Of a stretch of DNA of 48,959 nucleotides, positions 43,510 through 48,959 are shown piece by piece. This DNA is from an uncultured Clostridia bacterium (lineage in GTDB: Bacteria > Bacillota > Clostridia > Christensenellales > UBA1242): positions 1-48,959 of the forward strand of contig CAKNRR010000010.1 in the NCBI GenBank assembly GCA_930990975.1, written 5' to 3'. Numbering within the stretch: position 1 is the first letter of the stretch; the number at the start of each line of letters is the position of its first letter. The notes beneath the pieces were generated by a model. That model was not told where the DNA came from. It searched no databases and was given only the letters and a program-made list of their open reading frames with translations. The position numbers were made by a program, and so were the translations under genes.

Positions 43510-45075
43510 ATGTCTAAGCATTTGATTAAAATATTATCAGTATTTGCACTTGTAGTGCTTTTGCCTTTGATTGTTGTTGGCTCAGCATTGTGCGTAACTG
43601 AAGCTGTACCATGTACTTTAACCATTTTTGAAGGTGGAAGAGAAGGACAGTATGGTGGCACAGATTCAGAAATAGTAATTTTAATTGACGGAGTGGAACA
43701 AGTAGACGACGCAAACGAACCATTAACTTCTATTAAAGTTAATAAAAACACAGAAGTAACAGTATCATACACAGGGAAAGGATACGATTTCCTTGGTTGG
43801 TATGCAGGAAATCCAAAAGAGGTTGATGAAACAGATACTGCTCAATCACAAAACGCTATTTATACATTTACTTTAAAGAAATCTACAACTTTAACAGCAT
43901 TAAGAAATGTTACAGAATATCAAATCACTTATGGTGGAACTTATGATGATTATACAACACCAATTACAGATGGAGATATTTCAGGTGGGTTGACTCAAGT
44001 TGTTGAATATAATCAATCACTTGCAACTTTAGTTCCTAAAGTTGGTGCTGAGTTTGATGGATGGAGTGTATATAAAGAAGGTATAACAGACGCTACTGGA
44101 GTATTCAATGCAATATTTAATGAAGCGAATAAGGATTCTGAAGGAAACTTTATAACAATTAACTTAAGACCACGCTGGTCAAATCAGATGGCTATCACAT
44201 ATTATACAAGCGATGGATCAAAGGTTATTGCACAAGACATTGTAACAGAAAGCAGTCTTGAGAGTTATGAATTGTTGGCATCAACTGATTCAAGAGTTGT
44301 TGAAAACATTACAAGAGGATATGAATTTGCTGCTTGGACTGATATTAATGGAACACCAATCGACATCTCAACAGTAGTATTTGAACAAGGCGAATTCAAG
44401 ATCTATCTTAAAGAAAATCTTATTAATTACAGCATGAATGTTGCTTACAACGCAATAGATAGTGACAATGTTACAACATTAACATACAATGTTGTTGACA
44501 AGTTCTCAACTTACAATGTTGAAAGAGACGGCTATAACTTTGTAGGATTTGTATATGATGGAAACACATACACATTAAGCGGAAACGATTATATCTTCAA
44601 TGGAAACTCTTTAGGAGATATATTAATTAACGCTGAAGAAGATGTTACAGTTACAGCATTGTGGGATAGCTTGTATAATGATATTACATGGCATGTAGAT
44701 TTTTCAAACGAAGATGATATGGGATACAATGCAGTTTACTACTTTGATGGGACAAATTATAACTTCATAGATTCTGTTGAAGAATTTGTAATATTTAAAG
44801 ATGTTGCAGAGGAAGGATTTAGACAAGCAGAAGATGAAATTTTGGCATCTTACTTCACACAAGAAGGTTTGCTTGACAACCTCTATATCAAAGTTGGAGA
44901 AGAATATCAAAAAGTTACAGCTTCAAATATTCTAGTACAATATGATACAAATCCAATGGATCGTCAATATATTGAATTTAACGAAAACATTACATTCAAG
45001 ACAGTTATGGATATACTTGAAGCAAATGGAATTACAGGATACGACCAACTTACTATAAGCATTATTTGCGAATAA
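43510..45075 (+). CDS. Secreted or anchored surface protein with InlB B-type repeats
   Basis: 521 residues, GGAGGGG before the ATG. Residues 1-30 form a signal peptide or membrane anchor (IKILSVFALVVLLPLIVVG). Then come at least four beta-rich units of the InlB B/Flg_new kind, each with an aromatic core: GYDFLGWYAG, GAEFDGWSVYKEG, GYEFAAWTDINGT, GYNFVGFVYDGNTY. No LPXTG or choline-binding motif is present. The C-terminal 120 residues are different and may form the functional head. It shares the repeat type with the end of the 1166-residue protein at 16081. GC is somewhat higher than in neighbouring gaps. Confidence 0.75.
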   Translation: MSKHLIKILSVFALVVLLPLIVVGSALCVTEAVPCTLTIFEGGREGQYGGTDSEIVILIDGVEQVDDANEPLTSIKVNKNTEVTVSYTGKGYDFLGWYAGNPKEVDETDTAQSQNAIYTFTLKKSTTLTALRNVTEYQITYGGTYDDYTTPITDGDISGGLTQVVEYNQSLATLVPKVGAEFDGWSVYKEGITDATGVFNAIFNEANKDSEGNFITINLRPRWSNQMAITYYTSDGSKVIAQDIVTESSLESYELLASTDSRVVENITRGYEFAAWTDINGTPIDISTVVFEQGEFKIYLKENLINYSMNVAYNAIDSDNVTTLTYNVVDKFSTYNVERDGYNFVGFVYDGNTYTLSGNDYIFNGNSLGDILINAEEDVTVTALWDSLYNDITWHVDFSNEDDMGYNAVYYFDGTNYNFIDSVEEFVIFKDVAEEGFRQAEDEILASYFTQEGLLDNLYIKVGEEYQKVTASNILVQYDTNPMDRQYIEFNENITFKTVMDILEANGITGYDQLTISIICE

Positions 45076-45087
45076 AATATTAAAAAT

Positions 45088-45120
45088 AAAAAGGGCTTTC
45101 GTTTAAGAAAGTCCTTTTTT
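45088..45120 (+). terminator. Terminator of the repeat surface protein
   Basis: AAAGGGCTTTC pairs with GAAAGTCCTTT and a T run follows. Confidence 0.85.
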
Positions 45121-45176
45121 GTTGAAGAATCCAATTATAAATTTTAATTAAATAATTTAAAATTAAATGTGATGAT

Positions 45177-45205
45177 TTGTCTTTTTAAGAATAATATGGT
45201 AAAAT
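45177..45205 (+). promoter_or_regulatory. Promoter giving a leaderless engB transcript
   Basis: TTGTCT (45177-45182), 17 bases, TAAAAT (45200-45205). The ATG begins seven bases after the -10, where transcription should start. No ribosome site. Confidence 0.6.
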
Positions 45206-45211
45206 AATTCA

Positions 45212-45811
45212 ATGATAATAAAAAAAGCAATTTATAAGACAAGTGTTGTCAATGTTAAGGATATATTAGATGATGGAATGCCAGAGTTTGCTTTTGTCGG
45301 AAGAAGCAATGTAGGGAAATCATCTCTTATAAACATGTTGACGAATAATAAGAGTTTAGCCAAGACTTCATCAACTCCAGGGAAGACAAAAATGATAAAC
45401 TATTTTGATATAAATGATAGTTTTAGATTTGTTGATTTGCCTGGATATGGTTATGCAAAGGTAGGGAAGGCACAATTTGATGTTTGGTCTGGACTTATAG
45501 GGGAATATCTATCTGGTTCAAAAAGCCTTCTTACGATTTTTGTTTTGCTAGATATGCGACATGAGCCAACAAACCAAGATCGTCAAATGATTGAATTTTT
45601 GGTGTATAACAATTTGCCGTTTATGGTTATAGCAACAAAGGGGGATAAAATAGCAAAAAGTAAAATAAATCAATATGTCAGAAAGATGGCAAATTTTTTG
45701 CATATTCGAGAGGAATTAATTATGGCGACAAGCAGTGAATCTAAACTTGGGAAAGAGAAAATACTTGAATATATAGAAAATAAATTGGGTTTAAATGATG
45801 AAAGAAACTAA
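45212..45811 (+). CDS. engB: Ribosome biogenesis GTPase EngB (YsxC/YihA)
   Basis: 199 residues. G1 GRSNVGKSS near residue 28, switch STPGKTKMINYF, G3 DLPGYGYAKV and G4 TKGD are typical. It helps late 50S assembly and is usually essential. The gene lacks a ribosome site and seems to be read from a leaderless message. It overlaps the following methyltransferase gene. Confidence 0.95.
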   Translation: MIIKKAIYKTSVVNVKDILDDGMPEFAFVGRSNVGKSSLINMLTNNKSLAKTSSTPGKTKMINYFDINDSFRFVDLPGYGYAKVGKAQFDVWSGLIGEYLSGSKSLLTIFVLLDMRHEPTNQDRQMIEFLVYNNLPFMVIATKGDKIAKSKINQYVRKMANFLHIREELIMATSSESKLGKEKILEYIENKLGLNDERN

Positions 45812-47039
45812 GACAACAAAAGAATTAAAAATAATAGATTATGGTTATGATGGAGAGGGTGTTGGTAGAATAGATGGAAAGGTATGTTTTGTGCCTTACA
45901 CTTTAATTGACGAGGTGGTCGAATTTTCACCATTACAAGAAAAGAAGAATTTTTGCAAAGGTAAACTTGTTGGCATCTATGATAAAAGTGATAAAAGAAT
46001 AGATGCGCCTTGTCCATATTTCACTAAATGTGGAGGATGTAGCTATCAACATACAAACTATAGCAATGAATTGCAAATAAAGAAGCTTTTACTTTCAAGA
46101 CAGCTTGCAAAGATTGAATATAGTGGAGATCTTGAATTGGTGTCATCTACGCAAGAATATGGCTATAGAAACAAGCTTAAACTTTATGTTGATGAAAGTT
46201 CAATAGGGTTGTATTATAAGGGAAGCAATAAAATTTGTCCTATTCAAGATTGTTTATTGGTTGATAATTTGATTTCGAAAGCAATATTGCCAATAAAAAA
46301 TTTTGTAGAAGGGAATAAGCTATACAGGTTTATTCAAAATATTGTGTTAAGGCAAGAAAATGAAAGCTGTTTAATCAATTTTATTTTAAAAAGTTATAAG
46401 GATATCAACTATCAGGGACTATACTTATTGTTAGGTAAAAATTATGGTATTTTTCAAACCTATGATAATGAAGAACAACACATAGTTGGTTTAAAATCTT
46501 TGTCATGTGAAGAATTTGGATTAAAATGCAATTTTTCTCCATCATCTTTTCATCAAGTTAATAAATACTTGGGAAATAAACTATATGAAATTGTGCTCAA
46601 TGAAATAAAAGGCAAAAATATATTGAATTGCTATAGTGGTGCAGGTGTGTTGAGCGGAATGATTGCCAATATAGGCAACAATGTAACAGCTATAGAATTG
46701 GGTAAGCACGAACATGATGATGCTGAAAAACTAAAGCAAAAAAATGATTTAATCAGTTTGACAAATATTTGCGGAGATTGTCAAAAAGTGATTCCATCCC
46801 TAAAAAACAATTTTGACACAATTATTGTTGACCCACCAAGGTCTGGGGTGGCTATTGATGTTTGCAATGAAATCAGCAAAAAGAATTTCAAGAGATTGAT
46901 TTATATTTCTTGCGACAGTGCAACTTTAGTAAGAGATTTACAGATATTGACAAATGTTAAAATAAAAAAAGTCTATCTTGTAGATATGTTTGCGAGAACT
47001 GGCGAGTATGAAACAGTTGTTATTTTAAATAAAGGATAA
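45795..47039 (+). CDS. 23S rRNA (uracil-C5)-methyltransferase, RlmD/RumA family
   Basis: 414 residues. A TRAM domain (about 8-60) is followed by cysteines CPYFTKCGGCSYQH that with C near 150 bind a 4Fe-4S cluster. SAM motif ILNCYSGAGVLSGMIA, then VDPPRSGVAIDV and YISCDSATLVRDL with the nucleophilic cysteine. It makes 5-methyluridine in 23S rRNA or tRNA; the exact site is not deducible. Starts at tandem ATG ATG (45795 or 45798) inside engB, no clear ribosome site, so translation probably depends on engB. Confidence 0.9.
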   Translation: MMKETKTTKELKIIDYGYDGEGVGRIDGKVCFVPYTLIDEVVEFSPLQEKKNFCKGKLVGIYDKSDKRIDAPCPYFTKCGGCSYQHTNYSNELQIKKLLLSRQLAKIEYSGDLELVSSTQEYGYRNKLKLYVDESSIGLYYKGSNKICPIQDCLLVDNLISKAILPIKNFVEGNKLYRFIQNIVLRQENESCLINFILKSYKDINYQGLYLLLGKNYGIFQTYDNEEQHIVGLKSLSCEEFGLKCNFSPSSFHQVNKYLGNKLYEIVLNEIKGKNILNCYSGAGVLSGMIANIGNNVTAIELGKHEHDDAEKLKQKNDLISLTNICGDCQKVIPSLKNNFDTIIVDPPRSGVAIDVCNEISKKNFKRLIYISCDSATLVRDLQILTNVKIKKVYLVDMFARTGEYETVVILNKG

Positions 47040-47177
47040 AAAATAACCGAAAATTAATATATAAAAATAAAAATTTATGTTATAATATATTAAGCTTATT
47101 AAAGAATTATTTTGTAAGTCTAAATTTAATGTTTGATAACTCAAACAAATTGGTTGATTTTTGAGTGGAGGATGAAT

Positions 47178-47741
47178 ATGAACAGAATTTATAAACGCCC
47201 TGAATATATTGATTATCAAATTGCTTTGGATGGTTTTACCAAAATAAGAGCTGAATTAAATGATTATATTGAGAACGATCCTGAAAAGTTTACTCAAAGA
47301 TTCAAAGAGATAAAAAATAATGCTTTTGAAGGGGATACTATTGCAATGGATGCTCTTGCTTATTATTATAAATCAGGAGTTCCAAATCTTTTACCTGAAA
47401 ATTATGAAAGATATTTAAAGTGGGAGTTGTTAGCTGCAGCAAGAGGGAATGAATTTGCAATTGAAAAGCTTCAGTTTATGTTAAACTATGCCTACAATGC
47501 AATTATGGATTGTGACGATTATGACACTATCGTATATAAAAACGACATAGAAGATTACAACACAATGTATGTTCTTGGTAAGGCTATTTGTAAAATATTA
47601 GTTCGTGAATTGGAATATTTTCCAATAGATATTGTTAAAGAACCAGATGATTATAAACCTTATACACAAGAAGCATTTATATTATTTAGAAAAAAAGTGG
47701 ATGAAATAATACCAAAAACAATAGATTTTCTTAAATCTTAA
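47178..47741 (+). CDS. Unknown protein with one Sel1-like repeat
   Basis: 187 residues from ATG 47178, six bases after TGGAGG; the ATG at 47172 is too close. Residues about 50-90 (GDTIAMDALAYYYKSGVPNL then KWELLAAARGNEFAIEKL) resemble a Sel1/TPR repeat, used for protein contacts. The rest is helical and acidic. No partner or pathway can be inferred from neighbours. Confidence 0.6.
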   Translation: MNRIYKRPEYIDYQIALDGFTKIRAELNDYIENDPEKFTQRFKEIKNNAFEGDTIAMDALAYYYKSGVPNLLPENYERYLKWELLAAARGNEFAIEKLQFMLNYAYNAIMDCDDYDTIVYKNDIEDYNTMYVLGKAICKILVRELEYFPIDIVKEPDDYKPYTQEAFILFRKKVDEIIPKTIDFLKS

Positions 47742-47745
47742 AAAT

Positions 47746-47783
47746 AAAAGCATTGAAATTTATTCTTATTTCAATGCTTTTTA
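47746..47783. terminator. Two-way terminator between converging genes
   Basis: AAAAGCATTGAAAT pairs with ATTTCAATGCTTTT; T runs on both sides serve both strands. Confidence 0.85.
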
Positions 47784-47785
47784 TT

Positions 47786-48235
47786 TTATCCATTTATGAA
47801 TATTGAAGCCATTGTTGCCAGCCTTGCGTCAATTATTTTCTTGAGTTCACTTTCAAAATTTGAATATTCACATAGTTGCAACAAATCTCTTATTAATTGA
47901 CTTTCAAGGCCTATGAATTTTAAAAAACAAGATGTTTTGTCATATTTCATTTTAAATTGTTTCAAAGGCTTGTCATAATCAAACAAGACTGACAGCTTTT
48001 TTATTTGGCGCTCATTTAGTGAATATAATTGAGAAGTATTGAGAAATCCGCCCATTATAAAAAGACAACTCTTTATTTGTGACATGCAATCTAAAATTTC
48101 ATCAAGCAAAACTGCTTCTTTTTCATCATCTACTTTAACAAAAATAAAACCTTTGTTTTTTAATGTGTCAGCATAAGCTTTTGCCATTTTTTCATAATCT
48201 TGCAAATTTAAAATTTGTTCGTCATTATATTCCAT
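47786..48235 (-). CDS. Unknown 149-residue protein
   Basis: Start ATG at 48235 after GGGGG. Helical, mixed charge, with KNKGFIFVKVDDEKEAVLLD near residue 27 and two cysteines near the middle. No membrane segment or motif recognised. Converges on the Sel1-like gene and shares its terminator. Isolated between chromosomal genes and the element end, so it could be chromosomal. Confidence 0.5.
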   Translation of the reverse strand: MEYNDEQILNLQDYEKMAKAYADTLKNKGFIFVKVDDEKEAVLLDEILDCMSQIKSCLFIMGGFLNTSQLYSLNERQIKKLSVLFDYDKPLKQFKMKYDKTSCFLKFIGLESQLIRDLLQLCEYSNFESELKKIIDARLATMASIFING

Positions 48236-48436
48236 AAACAGCCCCCAAGATTATTTATGAAGAAAAAGCAGGAAATGACACCTTAAAATATATGAATATT
48301 CAATTGTAATATAATAAAATATGTGATATAATAAAACGCGTAGAGTAAGTGAAAGATTCTTTAATAAACTTTTTATAGATTGAAAAAAGCTGTTTATAAA
48401 AAATTATGAAAGAAATTCAACAAATTTACAAGAAAT

Positions 48437-48504
48437 GCACCCATGGTGAAGTGGATATCACAATAGTCTTCGGAACACATATTTTGGGGTTCGATAATCC
48501 CCAT
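48437..48504 (+). pseudogene. Broken tRNA-Arg(TCG): good 5' part, decayed 3' part
   Basis: GCACCCA acceptor strand, D-arm GTGA/TCAC with GG in the loop, and anticodon loop CTTCGGA are all normal up to 48476. The 3' anticodon strand (ACACA instead of ACTAT) breaks the stem. A T-arm hairpin TGGGG/CCCCA survives with an 8-base loop. The acceptor 3' strand, expected TGGGTGC plus CCA, is replaced by A-rich sequence. Layout matches the broken tRNA-Ile at 13218-13303. Confidence 0.85.
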
Positions 48505-48521
48505 AAAAAAATTATCATTTT

Positions 48522-48598
48522 GCTCCACTAGCTCAACTGTATAGAGCATTGGTCTTCGGAACCAAGGGTTGGGGGTTAGAATCCCTCGTGGAGCACCA
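48522..48598 (+). tRNA. tRNA-Arg(TCG) with unusual U19-A56 elbow
   Basis: 77 bases with CCA. Acceptor GCTCCAC/GTGGAGC 7/7, D-stem GCTC/GAGC, anticodon stem TTGGT/ACCAA with loop CTTCGGA, T-stem GGGGG/CCCTC. D-loop reads AACTGTATA, so position 19 is U instead of G (48540). T-loop reads TTAGAAT, so position 56 is A instead of C (48578). The two changes compensate as U19-A56. All stems are closed, so it should fold. Confidence 0.93.
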
Positions 48599-48621
48599 TA
48601 AAACCCTTTATTTTAGGGACT

Positions 48622-48653
48622 TCTAGCGATTTTTGACTTCGCTAGATTTTTTT
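48622..48653 (+). terminator. Terminator of tRNA-Arg
   Basis: TCTAGCGA (48622-48629) pairs with TCGCTAGA (48639-48646) and TTTTTTT follows. Confidence 0.85.
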
Positions 48654-48671
48654 ATTTACAACAAAAAAAAT

Positions 48672-48711
48672 AACCCCTAAAAAAAGATAAAAATCTTAAT
48701 TTAGGGGTTCG
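48672..48711. terminator. Second terminator, probably for the integrase
   Basis: AACCCCTAA (48672-48680) pairs with TTAGGGGTT (48701-48709), inner AAGAT/ATCTT. Flanked by A and T runs, it can act on the minus strand for the integrase gene. Confidence 0.7.
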
Positions 48712-48907
48712 AATTTTAAGTGCTTAAAATGACAACCTTTTTTGTGAAAATGCTAAAAAATGGTCGATTGCTACAAATTTGTAACAAATTTTTCACAAAT
48801 TCATGCAAGAAAACCTTTATTTATCGCATAAAAACGCATAGTATCGTATTGTGCTTTTTTACAACATTTTTGTAAATGAAAAATTTGAATTTATTAAATT
48901 TCAGCAT

Positions 48908-48959
48908 CTACATTTCAAAATCTTTCTTTTTTTGCTTTAACTTTTTCTTCTCTTCTAAT
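48908..48959 (-). CDS. Tyrosine integrase, C-terminal end (cut by window edge)
   Basis: On the minus strand the frame reads LEEKKKLKQKKKDFEM and stops with TAG at 48908-48910. The KKKxKDFEM ending is shared with the integrases at 1-176 and 9638-10969, so this is a third member. No catalytic residue falls within the window. Its 3' end faces the tRNA-Arg, as the others face tRNA-Ile. Confidence 0.8.
   Translation of the reverse strand, partial: LEEKKKLKQKKKDFEM

Larger units (their letters stand above)
48599..48907. other. Non-coding end of the tRNA-Arg element
   Basis: Two terminators, then AT-rich DNA with CTACAAATTTGTAACAAA (about 48771-48788) similar in kind to the GTTGCAAAT arm repeats of the other element. 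No gene. Confidence 0.5.
48476..48959. mobile_element. Left end of a third related element, integrated at tRNA-Arg
   Basis: From the broken anticodon loop of the first tRNA-Arg onward: a complete tRNA-Arg, two terminators, AT-rich repeats and the 3' end of an integrase facing the tRNA. Same order as the end of the complete element at tRNA-Ile. Its cargo lies right of the window. Boundary by analogy; if the intact tRNA is chromosomal, the element starts near 48599. Confidence 0.65.

Overview
The window comes from an AT-rich, low-GC bacterium, most likely an uncultured Firmicute of the Clostridia type. The evidence is a single long S10-spc-alpha ribosomal cluster in Firmicute order, a 61-residue zinc-type S14, cysteine-bearing L36, S4 and L24, strong AGGAGG ribosome binding sites, consensus TTGACA/TATAAT promoters with 17-bp spacers, tRNA genes that encode their CCA, and almost no TGA stop codons. 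The rank below phylum is inference.

Layout. (1) Bases 1 to about 13405 hold mobile DNA at a tRNA-Ile(GAT) locus. The 3' end of one tyrosine integrase gene (1-176) belongs to an element extending left of the window. Next comes a complete integrative mobilizable element of about 12.8 kb. It carries a giant SF1 helicase with a long coiled coil plus a partner protein (a candidate defence pair), a small structured RNA, a sigma-region-4-like regulator, a mobilization accessory protein, a MobL-type relaxase, an excisionase, a tyrosine integrase and a HEPN-motif protein placed between integrase and attachment end. (2) Bases 13406-22067 hold a FAD oxidoreductase, a radical SAM gene that looks leaderless, a surface protein with a Hint domain, a frameshifted lipoprotein gene and a small membrane protein. 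(3) Bases 22068-38357 hold the ribosomal super-operon from S10 to L17, including secY, adk, map, infA and rpoA, with a structured leader in front. (4) Bases 38358-48235 hold three paralogous membrane/SHOCT proteins, the first behind a promoter containing a G9 run, a Nudix hydrolase, dtd, tRNA-Ala(TGC), a repeat-bearing surface protein, engB (leaderless), an RlmD-like methyltransferase and several small unknown genes. (5) Bases 48437-48959 hold a broken tRNA-Arg, an intact tRNA-Arg and the 3' end of a third related integrase, the start of another element extending right.

Main result. The elements do not look like ordinary tRNA integrators that rebuild their target from a 3' half. The tRNA-Ile 3' half at 379-424 (acceptor strand CATCTCT plus CCA) pairs 7/7 with the broken 5' halves at 13303 and 13405 (both AGAGATG) and not with the intact neighbour tRNA (AGGATTG/CAATCCT). 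The simplest reading is that the element cut the resident tRNA at its anticodon loop and brought a complete substitute tRNA-Ile, transcribed from the resident's own promoter. The tRNA-Arg end has the same layout: a 5' part intact to the anticodon loop, then an intact tRNA with the same anticodon, terminators, and an integrase facing them. The substitute tRNA-Arg has an unusual U19-A56 elbow pair in place of the near-universal G19-C56.
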